This document shows positions 41,901 to 56,200 of a stretch of 64,000 bases of DNA, piece by piece. The stretch covers positions 11,304,363-11,368,362 of the forward strand of contig NC_064535.1 in the NCBI RefSeq assembly GCF_023856365.1. The letters run 5' to 3'. The stretch comes from Brienomyrus brachyistius. Lineage: Eukaryota > Chordata > Actinopteri > Osteoglossiformes > Mormyridae. Each line of letters starts with the position of its first letter. The stretch's first letter is position 1. A model generated the notes under the pieces. It searched no databases and had not been told where the DNA came from. It saw only the letters and a list, made by a program, of their open reading frames with translations. The position numbers were made by a program, and so were the translations under genes.

Positions 41901-44194
41901 TACAGCCATATTGCCCAGCCCTACAGGACGACACGTCTGACTTCTCAGCAGGGGATGGGGAGACATCTAACTCCGAACTCATGGGCCCGGCAATAAATAA
42001 AGTAAATTCTATAGGCAGGCCCTTCATGTTCTGTGAAGCCATTTCCTCTAGCTGCTCACTCTCACCTTCTTGGGCTCCCTGGTTCCTTTTTCTCGGGTCT
42101 CACAGAGACCCCAAACGTCCCTGAAATGTTGCTAATACTTTACATTACCTGCACCTTCATAATGCTTTTATATTGCATTCATAAAACGTTCAGTACACCT
42201 TCATAATATACAGTATTCATTAAGTATTCATAAAACATTCATAAACAGCATGTATGTATACCGTAACATCCTAACATCCCTTAACAGCTGTAATATATAT
42301 GAATAACAAACATTACACAATAATAACAAACATTCTAGTTTTATAATCATGTAAGGTTTGTTATAAATGTATATTGAAGCTGCTAAGAGATGTTAGGATG
42401 TTAAGATGTACTTGCATGCTGCTTATGAATGTTCTATGAATGTCTTATGAATGCATTATGAAGGTGCACTCAATGTTTTATGAATACATGATGAATGCAT
42501 TATGAAGGTGCACTGAATGTTCTATGAATGTATGAATGCATGATGAATGCCGTATGAAGGTGCACTCAATGCTCTATGAATTCATGACAAATGCATTATG
42601 AAGATGCACTGAATGTTCTATGAATGCATGATGAATGCATTATGAAGGTGCACTGAATGTTTTATGAATGCATGATGAAAGCATTATGAAGGTGCACTGA
42701 ATGTTTTATGTATGCATGATGAATTCATTATGAAGGTGCACTGAATGTTTCATGAATGCATGACAAATGCATTATGAAGGTGCACTTAATGTAAAGCATT
42801 TCCGAAACGTTTAACAGCATGCTGCCGGACAGCAACCACCTGCACTATCAAGGGGAACAAACAGTTACGTGAAAAGCCCCATACCTGTAGGATTGAACAG
42901 AGTGTCCAAAGTGACCAAAGTGTCTTCTGTGACATAAATTATCTTGTCACCCTATAGGCAAGGCTGAAGGCTAGTCAGTCCCTCCCAGCTGTGATTTAAA
43001 TGCTGGTCTCATTCAGGGTAAGAGAGACACAGGACACAGGCACGTGGTTTTCAAGGTTCAAACGACTCAGAGGACAATGAGAAGATTTGGCTCCAACCTT
43101 TGCTCTGAATATGAGCCTAGACCAGCCAACAATAAAGCAGAACTACAATTTCACATATAGATCAGAAAATGTTCTTTGTCTTTGTCTTTTTACCTCTCAT
43201 AATTGCAGGGGTAAAATTCATTGTATAAAGGAAGGAAAATACAGCAAAGGAAATTATATCATTCTGTTATAGGGGAAGCTTAATTCTCATTTAAAACAGA
43301 ATCTTTAAGAAAATTTAACCTCTGAGACTAATTAATGGCTTAGTTTCCAAAGTAAACAGGGGCATTTATAAATAAGGTATTAATAAATACAGAATATTGA
43401 AAGTCGCAAATAAATTTTATATTTACACAATTACTGGAAAGCTAAAAACCTTAATTTAAGGTAAATTGACACCGCCGATTTAATATGTCTGAAATGGCAA
43501 ACTAACACACAGTTTATTGTATTGATACATTCATGCCCTGTGAAGTTCACCTTATTTTTCTTTTTTTTAGAAAGTATATTTCCGTATTTAACTTTCCTTG
43601 CATAATGAACGTAATTTTGTCCACCGCGGTTAGCGGGGTACAGTTAGGTTTATCTCTTCGTTATGGTATTGCCATGGGAACAAATCGAATACATAAAACA
43701 TTCATTGATTCGACTGAATTCACTAAATGTTATATGATCCGTGTAACAAAGATTATCGACATGCATAGAGTAAGAACACCAACATCACCCCTCCTCTGTA
43801 GTGTTTGGGGGGGGGGGGGGGGCGCAGACGGGAATGCCTTAGAAATTCAGTTGGTTTGCAGGCAGACTTACGCACAGCAGCGACTTGGAAAGATTAATTT
43901 TAAATGCTCGCAGTTTTAACTCACATTTTGTTGCTATGGGAAACTTAATGAACGTGTCATTTCATCTCGATTAGCTATTTTTCAAATTTTTGTGAAATGC
44001 TCTCTACTTTACATCTCTACAGGTAAGTTAATATGTGCGCTGTCTTCATTTTAATTTGCCAGAAGATTAATCGGTAATTCATGAAAAAATAAAAATGCAA
44101 TTATGTTGCCGAATCGTTACCTTTATCTTTACAATGATGTTATTCCATTGCTGTCATTCAATTTAGGTATTATTCTGGCCAGGTGTTAAATCGT

Positions 44195-44228
<34 letters not shown>

Positions 44229-47200
44229 TAAGATATATAATAAATTTAGAAGGGACACTTGACTTTTGTGTTATTTGTTCTGAACTTTGCAACATTTCTG
44301 TTCTGAGTTATTCTGATCGAGTTCAACATTTGTATATTTAAATTATTTTAAATATTAAAAGGATGAGATACGTCTTCTTTGTATTGTCTAATGTATTTTT
44401 AATTTTAAATTAATGTATGTACGTATTTAAATGAATGTATGTATTTGTTTTATGGATGGCAGATTTACTTGGATGAAATATACAGTACGAGGACCACTAC
44501 AAACTAATAGACAGTAGATACGCTATCCTGTATTTCAGTGAGTACGTATCCCGTACTTGAATTTGAGCGTTTCTACCATGCGTGAAGAGTAATATAAGAA
44601 ATTGCGAACAGGACTTTCTTGGACCACTGAACACTGAGGGAAAACTACCGAACTGTAACCACCCCCCCAAAAAAAATAAAATAAATAAATAAATAAATAG
44701 AATTAAAATACATATAGTTATGTGATGAACCACTGAGTGTTTTAGATTTTACACAATCAAAACCAACCCCTACAGTCAGATTTTTTGTTTTTTAAAAGAA
44801 AAAAGCAAATTATTATTATTATTATTATTATTATTAGTGTCACTGCTGCTACTTCTTAAAGGCCAGAGCATAGAATATAGATTTAGGCAGTGTTGCTTTT
44901 AACTCAGAAGGTGACATTGCTTTTCTGCTGAATAGCCTTCAATGAGCAATGAGATATTTTTACTGCGGCTGATTAGATGGGCTGTGATGGGTAATGGACA
45001 TTACCGTTACATCAGAGGATCTGGGTGTAGTAAACAGCATAAGAAATATACTACCTGAGACTCCAGGTCAGGCAGAGAAGGATGAAGATAACAGATTGAT
45101 TCATTAAAGAAAATCAATCAGCATAAACAGGAATACAAGTATCTGTACTGCTCTGAGGTCATTTTGCATGATTGTCCTTTTAGATTCTTTTAGCAAGTGA
45201 ACCCCTTAATTCTGTGCTTTTTTGCTGCGCTTGATAAATTATTCAGTTGTCGTAGATGATTTTATTTACTTCTTGCAAGATTACTGAGTGCTGTGCTGTA
45301 CCATTGTCAAGTATTTTAGCTAAATTTTGGAAGTGCTTCTTGTGCTAATGTAGTGTATTGTGGAAAATGGAATATTGGTATGAAAATATATATCTTTCAC
45401 CACAAAAATGTACCATTTGTCCTACAGCACAAACACATATGTGTGTATATACAGTATGTGTGTGTGTGTGTGCGCATGTATGTTTGATTGATCAAATTGG
45501 TTCAGGCAAATGGAACAATAAGTAAATACCTGGTCAGCTGATATTTATAATTATGGGTCTAATAAAAGTTTCCAGATCAATCTCATGAACAGTGTTTGAA
45601 TAAATGTGAATGATCTGAGCATCAAAAACAATCACATTATGGATAATGATATCCATCCATCCATTTTCCAAACCGCTTATCCTATTGGGTCGCGGGGGGT
45701 CCGGAGCCTATCCCGGAATCAATGGGCACGAGGCAGGGAACAACCCAGGATGGGGGGCCAGCCCATCGCAGGGCACACTCACACACCATTCACTCACACA
45801 TGCACACCTATGGGCAATTCAGCAACTCCAATTAGCCTCAGCATGTTTTTGGACTGTGGGGGGAAACCGGAGTACCCGGAGGAAACCCCACGACGACACG
45901 GGGAGAACATGCAAACTCCGCACACATGTGACCCAGGCGGAGACTCGAACCCGGGTCCCAGAGGTGTGAGGCGACAGTGCTAACCACTGCACCACCATGC
46001 CGCCCGGATAATGATATGAACGAACAAAATTAATCTTTTAAAATAAAAGAAGTTTACTTTTACTCGGTTCAATTAGTTTCAGCAATGAAAACTTGGCACT
46101 GAAGTTTGCTTTGTTAATTCAGACTTACATTTTGTGGAAATTCTGGCACATTGTGTTTCTATGAGGTAGTCTTGGAGCTCAATTGATTGGATCAGCAGTT
46201 ACTTTAAACTAATGCCTGGAAATGTGTGATGCAATTATATATTTCTTTATTTAAATTCCACTTTACTTTCTGAGATGATTAGTTTAATGACTAAGTGATT
46301 AGGCTAATGTGGTTGTAAGCTTTTTGATCTTAGGAACAAAAAGTGTCATAACTCATGTCTCATGAGAGGTGCAGGCCACACGAAGGGAGTTAGGGTTATT
46401 GACTGAGACACCGTTTATGAGCTGAATGAGGTGTCCACATAAAGTTAAATTTTGCCACTGCTGTATACTTTGCATCTGATTGGATCGATGCTATGATGTC
46501 TGTTTGTTGATTTTGCCTGGTTTCCTGTTGGTGTGATGAATTGTGTCGGGCGAGCGGGCAGGGAGCAGGGAATCAAGGGCAGGTAAACGGTTTTGCATAA
46601 CCAAAAGGGATTTATTTGGGGCAAACGGGGAAAGATACTGGACGAGTGTCAATGACAGACCTGGGGATACGGACTCAGACGCAAACTTAAATTTATAGGA
46701 CATATCAAACTGACGGATAACAGCTGGTTACAAAATGGGGTTAATGAGGGACCGTGGCAACAGGAGGACTGGACATGCAGGTCTTGACAGCTGGTTTCTT
46801 GTCAATGGCATTTGCTGTCTTCTTTTAGTATCAAAACCGCTTGTGTGTTTTCTTCCATCCCCTGCTAAATGAAAGAGACATTTGTACTTACATTTTTGCT
46901 GGGCAAATGACCGCTAATTATGAAAATGCCTCATGCAGTTTAATTGTATTTAATATTCATGTGCATTAGGACTATTACATTAGGGAAATTTATTTAGAAA
47001 AAAAGTGGGTAGATTTTCATTTAAACATATTCCTGACTGTTAGCATGAATTTACTTTGCTAATAAGCAGAAATATCTAGATGAGTGACTGGACATAAGGC
47101 TTTATTACCAAAGGGATGTACTGTAGCACAAGCAGATTGCAATACTTAAATGGGGATGTCCCTAGCTGAGTTGCATCTTGTTTAGGTGATAGTATGATAT

Positions 47201-50200
47201 GTGATGGAATGGCTTGTGCAATGGGAGCTGAATCACTGAGCTGATGTATGACATCATGCAACTTGATCATGGGTGACTCCGGCAAAATTGTATAACACAA
47301 GCTCTTGCAATGCAGGTTTGTGGAACCTGGATCCCTTTTATCAGCAAGGACCTCTTGCACTTTGAATGGAAAGTCTATAAATTTATGAGGAAGAAACTTG
47401 CATTATCACATCACCTGCTTACCTTTCTAGAAAAAATGAAGCCAACTCAGGTACAGTTTTGTTCCCCAAGGTACAAAAAATATTCCTATACCTTAAAAGG
47501 TAAACTTACCTACAGCTAGGGTACAACTGGCAGAGCAGTAAGGGTACAGCCCCAGTGACAAGTACTTGTACCCTCAAAGGTCTAAATGTATGGTATGTTT
47601 TTATTACATATGGTATCCTTAGGGAGTGGGGGTGCGGACAGCTGAAGCTGATAAATACACCTCGGTAAACTGGATGGGGGAAGTAGGGTCCGGGTGAAAT
47701 TTGATAAAAATGTGGCAGTTCAAAATGGTGTGCTCTACTTTTGCATTTCTGTGTCTGATTGTGTTCCGTCAACTGTGAAAGATAACACATTGTCATATTA
47801 CACACACAGACCCTGCCTCCTGACTGCAGCATCTGTGAATATATAATTATTGAACATGCTTCAAGAAAATCCAGAAAGACAATAAGTCGAGGTGAAGATA
47901 TAATCCATCCATCCATCCATTTTCCAAACCGCTTATCCTACTGGGTTGCGGGGGGTCCGGAGCCTATCCCGGAAGCAATGGGCACGAGGCAGGGAACAAC
48001 CCAGGATGGGGGGCCAGCCCATCGCAGGGCACGCTCACACACCATTCATGCACACATTCACACCTACAGGCAATTTAGCAACTCCAATTAGCCTCAGCAT
48101 GTTTTTGGACTGTGGGGGGAAACCAGAGTACCCGGAGGAAACCCCACGACGAAATGGGGAGAACATGCAAACTCCACATACGTGTGACCCAGGCGGAGAC
48201 TCGAACCCGGGTCCCAGAGGTGTAAGGCAACAGTGCTAACCGCCCCATGCCGCCCCAAAAGATATAATCCTTATAGTAATAATAAATCCTTGTAGTAAAC
48301 AAGGGAAATTTAACTCCCAGGCTTAGTCCCTCATATCTTGACTACTTTTAAGGAGTTTTTTTAAGAGTTAATCAGCCCATAAAGTTCTTTGTTGAGCAGA
48401 TCTATCTGAAGAGTATAGAGTTGATTTACTACATAATACACATTTATGCACCCTGTTCAAAGAGCTATCATACAATGAAGTTACTTACATTCGATGAGCA
48501 TTTTATTCAGAACACCTGTACACCTGCTTGATCAGGCTGTTATCTAATCAGCCAGTCATGTGGGAGTGACACAGTGCATGAAACCACGCAAGTCAGGAGC
48601 CTCTGTCAATGTTCCTACACCAGATCTCCTGGGATTTTCACGTACAACAGTCTCTGTTTTTACTTAGAATTGTGCAAAAAACAAAAAGCATCCGATGAGT
48701 GGCAGTTCTGCAGATGGAAATGCCATGTTGTTGACAGAGGTCGAGGGGGGATTGGTTAGACCGGTTCGAGCTGACAGAAAGGCAGAAAGTAACTCAGGTA
48801 ACTACTCTGTACAACTGTGCTGAGCAGAAGTGCATCTCAGAATGCACAACACGTTGAACCTCGAGGCATATGGGATTGAACAGCGGAAGACCACACCGGG
48901 TTCCACTCCTGTAGGCTAAGATCAGGAAAATGAGGCTACAGTGGGCACAGGTGCACCAAAATTTGACAGAACATTGCCTGGTCTGATGAATCCTGATTTC
49001 TGCTGAGGGACACAGATGGTAGGGTCAGAATTTGGCATCAACAGCATGAATCTATGGACCCAACCTGCATTGTGTTAACAGTCGATGTGGTGGTGATGTA
49101 AGAAATGTTTCCTTGGAACACTTTGGGTCAGATAATACCAGTTGATCATCACTCGAATGTCACAGCCTATCTGAGTATTTGTTGCTGACCACGTGTATCC
49201 CTTCATGGCCAATTTACCAGTCTTTTAATGGCTACTTCCAGCATGACAATGCACCATGTCACGAAGCAGGCATCATCTCGCATTGTTTTCATGAACATGA
49301 AAGTGACTTCAGTGTTCTTCATTGACCTTCCTAATCGTCGTATTTGGATCCAATAGAGCACCTTTGGGATGTGGTAGAGTGGGAGATTCACAGCATGGAT
49401 GTGCAGCTGACACATTTGCAGAGATATTGAATAATGCAATCATGTCATCATGGACCAGAATCTCAAAGGGATGTTACCAGCTTCTTGTGGAAGATCTGAA
49501 GCGGTTCTGAGAGGGCAGTCCTACCCAGTATTAGTACAGGGTCCCTAATGAAGTGCTCAGTGTGTGTATATAAAATTTAAAAAAATTATTCATACTATCC
49601 CAAGTCATGCTGATTCTGAAATCTTCCAGAAGATTAATAATGAAGTTGCTAATAAAGACTGACAAGAGGACTAATTCACAAGCTGGAAAAATGATGAAAT
49701 TTGGCCAGAGATGAAAAATGAACGGTTTTTGTATCTCTCCATTTGCATCGCGATATTTTACCTTCCTTTCCCCCTTTTTTGTGCTTCACTTACGGAACTC
49801 TTTTGCATGCTGTGACCTCATTATCCAGGAATTTGTCAAGATTTAATGTTATTGTTTTGTGCCTGTGTGTTGGGAACATAATTATGGTAACTATCTGTCA
49901 AATACAGGGAAAGAGGTTAATCAGACAAATGTAGAATGTGCCTAGAGACAGATAATCTCTAATGATCACTCACAAATTGTGTGTTATTTAAAGGCAGGAA
50001 TATTTAGTCCAGAGGTTAGTGGTTGGGCACAGTTTCAGAAAAATCATGATTTTGTAATGCTTTTTGAGCTTCGATGACGTTCTGGTGTCACATAAATTGT
50101 TTGATAAATTTCAAAGTGTAATATGTAATATTACATTTTGAAATAATATTTATACAGTATATAGACAGCAGAATAAACCTTGTCTGTACATAAAAAAACT

Positions 50201-53200
50201 TTACAATTTTTATATTGTAAAACATGATTTGCATGTCACAGGCTTACAGACTGAACCCACTCATCAATGAATGCATCATTAATGTGTCCAATTAATGTAT
50301 TTGTCACGGGACGTGGTGCGCGAGCGCGGCGGAGAGCGGCGAAGGTGCGGAAGGAGGAAGCAGGCAGGCAGGTTACGGGACGAACGGGGTTTAATCGGGA
50401 ATACGGGATCTCACGCAAACAAACATCCATGAACATCAATGACGGACAAAGGATTCGGGTAAGACACGGACTGAAATACACAGGACTGATTGAAAATAAT
50501 CAGACACAGCTGGGTACAATCCGGGAAACACACGTGGGTAGGCAGGGGGCGTGGCACACAGGAGGAGCGGACGAGCCGGGCATGACAGAACCCCCCCCCA
50601 AAGGCGCGCTACTCCGGGCGCGCCAAGGAAGGGGGCGACGGACGGGACGAGGCAAAACAGGACCTGAAAAACAAAACCAGAAATCAACGCGGGACCGGGA
50701 ACAAGACAGAGGCACAGAACAAAGCCAGGGACAAGACGTGCGACAGGAGCTGACAAAGGGATGGGAAGGCAGAGAGACAGATCAGGAAAGGAGAAACAGA
50801 GGGAACAGGCGGAACAAAAGGAGCGGGAGTGACGGGAGGGAACGACGGGAAACCAGGAACAGAGCGGGGCAGAACAAAGGGACCAGGAACAGAGGACGGC
50901 GGGACAAAGGCAGGAGGAGGAACACAGACAGGCGGGACAGAGACAGGAAAGAAGGGAGAGAAGGCGGGGGAACAAAGGGGAGCCCGTGGGAGCCCCAGCG
51001 GGCGACGGGAGGCAGCCGGAGGGGCCGCAGGCGGCCGGGAGGCCGGAGCCGGAGGGGACCACGGAGGGGCAGAGGAGACAGGGCGAGGGACCCGCGGAGG
51101 GGCCAGGGAGGGAGCAGGAGGGAGCACCAGGGAAGGGGACGAGGGAGCTGGAAGGGGCCACGGCGAAGGCACGGAGGAGGGGGGAGCCGCAGCAGGCGGC
51201 GATGTCCGGGGGAGGGCCGGAGGTAGGGGCCCCGCAGGCGACCGAGGAGCCGCCGTCGGGGAACCCCCAGGCGACCGACCAGGACCCGGAGAGGGGAGCG
51301 AGGCAGGGCGACGAGGCACCGGAGAGGGACCCGCAGGCGACAGCCGACCCGGAGGGCCAGGACCCGCAGGCGCCAACCGAGCCCCAGCGCAGGCGAGGCA
51401 GGGCGAGCCAGGGGGCAGGGCGGGCGGGATCCCAGCCCTGCGTCTGTGTCCCCTCCCTTTACGGGACACAGACATTACCCCAGGTCGGGGTCGAGTTCGC
51501 CGGGGCGAGGGAGAAACTGTCACAGGGGGAGAAGGGACAGGAGCGCGGTCAGGAGCTGCAGGTGGCTGCAGTGGGGGCGCCGGCCCGGGAGCTGCAGGTG
51601 GCTGCAGTGGGGGCGCCTGGACAGGAACAGGAGCGCGGTCCGGAACAGGAGCGCGGTCAGGAACAGGAGCGCGGTCAGGAACAGGAGCTGGCTGCAGTGG
51701 GGGCGCCTGCCCGGGAGCTGCAGCAGGCGGCTGCAGAGGGGGCGCCTGCCCGGGAGCTGCAGCAGGCGGCTGCAGAGGGGGCGCCTGCCCGGGAGCTGCA
51801 GCAGGCGGCTGCAGAGGGGTCAGGAACAGGAGGCGGCTGCAGAGGGGGCGCCGGCCCGGGAGCTGCAGGGTGCTGCAGAGGGGGCGCCTGCCCGGGAGCT
51901 GCAGGGTGCTGCAGAGGGGGCGCCGGCCCGGGAGCTGCAGGGTGCTGCAGAGGGGGCGCCGGCCCGGGAGCTGCAGCAGGCAGCGAAGGCGGCTGCGCAG
52001 GCGGCGGGCAGCGGCGAAGGCGGCAATGGCGGCTGCACGGGAGCGGGGTCCGCCGGCAATGGCGGCTGCACGGGAGCGGGGTCCGCCGGCAATGGCGGCT
52101 GCACGGGAGCGGGGTCCGCCGGCAATGGCGGCTGCACGGGAGCGGGGTCCGCCGGCAATGGCGGCTGCACGGGAGCGGGGTCCGCAGCCCTCTGGAGCTG
52201 GAGGAGCTGCCGAACTCCCTCTGCCATTTTCTCCAGATCCCCCCGGTCGGAGGCGGGAGTAAACGCGGCAAAGTCTTTCTGGAGCCGCGTTATTATGTCC
52301 TCTGCCTCCGGACTCACTGGAGTGCCCAGTCCCTCCCAGATCCTCCAGAATAGCCCCTGGAGGGCGAAGAACTGGGAGATGCAGTCGGCCGTCTTCCCTG
52401 GTTGAGGCGCGGACGGCGCCTCCGGGGTGGCTGCTGCAGGGGGGAAGAGCAGTGGGTCCGGGTAGTTGATGGACTCCTCCTTGCTCTTCTGGCGCCTGGT
52501 GGCAGCGGGAGGTGGCGCGATGTCTGCTAAGACAGACGGCGAAAACACCGGCTCCCGCTCTAGGTAAGGGAAGAGGAAGGGCTCTTCCTCCTCGTCCTCA
52601 CTCGAGGGCCAGAACATAGAGACTGGGCAGGTACCTCGCTGGAGCGGCCCCCGGGCTGGAGACCGGACGGGTACCTCTTCCTCCGGAGCGATCCAAATCC
52701 TGGAGAGCGAGCAGGCTCCCAGGCGGATCGGCTCCTCCGGGATCCTCCTTCTTCGCCGCTTACTTTTCTTTTTAAGGTCCGTCATTCTGTCACGGGACGT
52801 GGTGCGCGAGCGCGGCGGAGAGCGGCGAAGGTGCGGAAGGAGGAAGCAGGCAGGCAGGTTACGGGACGAACAGGGTTTAATCGGGAATACGGGATCTCAC
52901 GCAAACAAACATCCATGAACATCAATGACGGACAAAGGATTCGGGTAAGACACGGACTGAAATACACAGGACTGATTGAAAATAATCAGACACAGCTGGG
53001 TACAATCCGGTAAACACACGTGGGTAGGCAGGGGGCGTGGCACACAGGAGGAGCGGACGAGCCGGGCATGACAGTATTAATGTATCATTTGTCTAGTGTA
53101 TGTGTATCAGGAGTTTTCCAAGTATTACAAGCAACATTTTTATTGCAACATTTTTATAACAATTTGAGCCATTTAACAAAGAAAATACACTTGTGTTTCT

Positions 53201-56200
53201 GTTTCAGATAAACAACATCGGCCTGTTAAAATCCTTCCATGACAATGTCTTTCTTCAAATCTGGAGGGATCATCTTCACCTTTGTCTTCATGATCAGCAG
53301 GTATGTCAAGTCATGGAGAGAAAATACAGGGATTTTTTTGAAAACCAACAGATCAATTCATGTTTTGGTTATTGCCTGAAATATTCACAATGGCAGCCCT
53401 GATAAAACTGATTTTTTTTTAGCTGGTACAAACTTGAGTCATGGGTTATTAATAGCTTTAGAGACATTTCCAGTATACAGAGGTGGTTTATGTGGTTCTT
53501 TAATGATAATTTCTCTGTACGATGAGCATTAATTGCAATCTTTTCTTGACTGGACGATAAATATTTTGACTTAAAAGGTATTTTTGAATGAAGTAAATTT
53601 TCATACACTGTAGCATTGTTTGCAGCATTCATCATATGATCGGAATTTATGGTGCATAACCTTTTTAGTTATTTTAACCTCTTATCTGATAATTAGTCAG
53701 TTGTTTGCCCTTCTACCACCTTTGAAAATCATTGTATGTTACTTAGAGTTTAATTTTTCTAATTTTATTTAACAAATTTTGGAGGCTTAGTTCCTTCACT
53801 TTTTTGTATTGGCATCAAATTCAGTTCTAATATCACACAACATTGCACCCTTATTTGCTTCCTGAGATGAAAAGATCATGAGGCTTAGGACTCATATCTG
53901 CATCCCGCCATCTGTGAGGAACATGTGGCATCACACCATTGTCCTCAAGAGATAAAAGACCATCTTAGGCTAATATGCCCTGTAAACATAACATTTAGAT
54001 CTGAAGCATCACAGAAAATCCTAACTGGATGAATAAATGTTGAGCGAGTTGTACTGTTACTGTGAGGAATAACATCTGAATCACCGTCAAAGAAGGATGA
54101 ACAGCAATTCAAAATGGATTTTGTGTTTGTTTTATTTCAGCCAACCAGTTGAGTACTATGTGAGTGTAACTCACTTTTCACTTTTTACTTTCTGGACCTG
54201 ACCTATCCATCATTGTTGATTGTTGTCAAATGGCAGGCATCCACCGCAGCATACAGAAAAATAACTGAAGTATCAAAAGATATAGTATCCCTGTATCTGC
54301 ATTTCTATTGTTAGATCGTAATGCATAAATATATTGTGTACACAATTTTTTTTATATCTTTCATTAATCAGTAGGATATAAATCACCTATAGGATTGCAA
54401 TACAGTTACTACGCAAACCCATTATTTATTTAACACTTATTTTTATTTTTACCTTAACTTTATGCCTTTTCTTTTTTTAACAATTATTTTAATATGCACA
54501 AATCTTAAAAGATTAATAATATCATGATATTACAATAGATGCAAACAATTCAGTTATCACATTACATTATTAATTATGTGTCACTGTCAAATCAATCAAA
54601 AGCAATGCGATACTTAATTTATTCAGTGTCTGTTAAAAACAATTTAAAATGTCACCATTATCAAATTATTTGGGTATTCTAAACAATACAGTGCATACAG
54701 TACGCCTTCGTAATCTTTCAGTGTTTTGCACTACCTGTTACACGTTTGAATTATAGGATATCTTTTAAAGAAGATAAAAATAAGAAACTTATGTAAAAAT
54801 AAAAATTAAATATAAATAATAACAGTAATGGGCTGGGTTTGGGTTCAAGCGCAGGATCCATATCTTTTCCTTCAGATAAACAAAGCCAAAGCATAATCCA
54901 AAAGTGATATATATGAACAACCATAAAAACATAAGGGTTGTAGCAGAAGCCGAGGGAGAACCAAACTCAAATCGCTGAATGTACGTCACAGTCACGATAA
55001 CACAGGCAAGAAGTCATTAACACGGAGGAAGTGAGAAAATGCAAAAAAATTTTTTACTGGTTCCTAAATGTCTCATGGATGTTGATTATTTTCATGTGAT
55101 TGCACAGATACTTCCAGCAGGCTAATAATAGTACTGAATTAATGGGTTTTTAATGTTTTATTAAACATGTTAATATATAAACCTGTGTGACTTTTAACCA
55201 TTATTATCAGCATCATTTTCTTTCGTTTTCAAAACGCAAGTGTCTGTTGACTGTTTCTATGGTAACTTGTCGCTTTCAGTGAACAGCCCGACCAGATGTT
55301 CTGTCCTTATAGGGACTATATTTTTAACAGCACATTGGAACATTATTAAATGCTAATTGAAATAATTTTCTCCTGAAAAAGTAACCATGACTAGTTTATT
55401 CTATTTTTATTTTATGTTAACCGTGTTTAAGCATGGAACAACACTTTGTGGTTTTGAGGTTATTGGAAAATAATCAACTCCAGTTTGCTTAGTGGGCTAC
55501 ATACACCAGGTTGTCCTTGATTATTTTCATATAACTTCATACCTCGTTGTGGTTCATTGCTTACATATTTCATTGAACAATGGCAGTATTTAGGATATAG
55601 TAAACAAGTGATGTTAATGAACCAGGGGGGTATTTAACCAAGCCAGATTTCTTGCTTGTCAAGATAACTTGTCAAGTTTAAGGTGCACTGAGCTACATTT
55701 AAGTGGATGAAGATATAGTCCATTTGGCCCAGATTATCTTAAATCTAAAAAGTCTCCAGCTAAACAAGAAATCCTGCTTTGTGAAATACCCCTCAATTAT
55801 CTGGAATCTGTGCACTTAATTCTGAATCTGAAGGGTGATCGAATGACAGTTATGAGAGTAACGCAGGTACAAATTTTAGCTGGGAAAAGTAATTCTAAGA
55901 GTGTTCTAGTTTCCTGTACTTACTGAGGTTTAACTGCATTTTCACCACAGGCCTGATCTGATCATCATCAGGGGGATGACTGGTGAATGACAAAAGGTTT
56001 TACCCAAATGGGCTGAAAATCTCAAACCGCGCCAGGATATTTATGTTCAGAAATGCCTTGCTGTGGGATTTTCCTTCTGTCGAATTCTCAGACCCTTGTT
56101 GTTTTTAAAATCATTGCAGACCTTTCTTATAAGCCCTATTCTTTTTGAGAATATGAAGTATGTTTTGACAGGTCTTTGTTCTTTCTCCGTTTCATATTTC

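Larger units (their letters stand above)
50302..53073 (-). mobile_element. complete non-autonomous LTR retroelement, Tf1/sushi-like priming
   Basis: Two 286-bp direct repeats with TG...CA ends enclose 2,200 bp and are flanked by GTATT. Orientation is minus: a G-rich polypurine-like run (TTTGGGGGGGGGTTC) precedes the 3' LTR (plus-strand left copy), and the coding frame begins 3 nt after the 5' LTR (right copy). The bases right after the 5' LTR (AATGACGGAC, minus strand) are the exact complement of an interior LTR segment, as in self-priming Tf1/sushi elements. No protease, reverse transcriptase, RNase H or integrase was found, so it must use enzymes from another element. High GC contrasts with the AT-rich intron. 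Confidence 0.85.

Noticed and set aside
45606..45983. Protein-like frame [20 protein letters not shown], seen again at 47,946, 56,463 and 61,111
   Set aside because: Translation of the repeated V-SINE-like element, which is non-coding.
50267..52405. Long plus-strand open frames rich in Arg, Gly and Glu
   Set aside because: They overlap the LTR element antisense, cross an LTR boundary and consist of repeat translations. GC richness removes stops in all frames; the minus-strand frame fits the element's orientation.
54789..54995. Minus-strand frame resembling a small membrane protein
   Set aside because: No ATG start (GTG only), a stop just upstream, no splice context and no recognised family.
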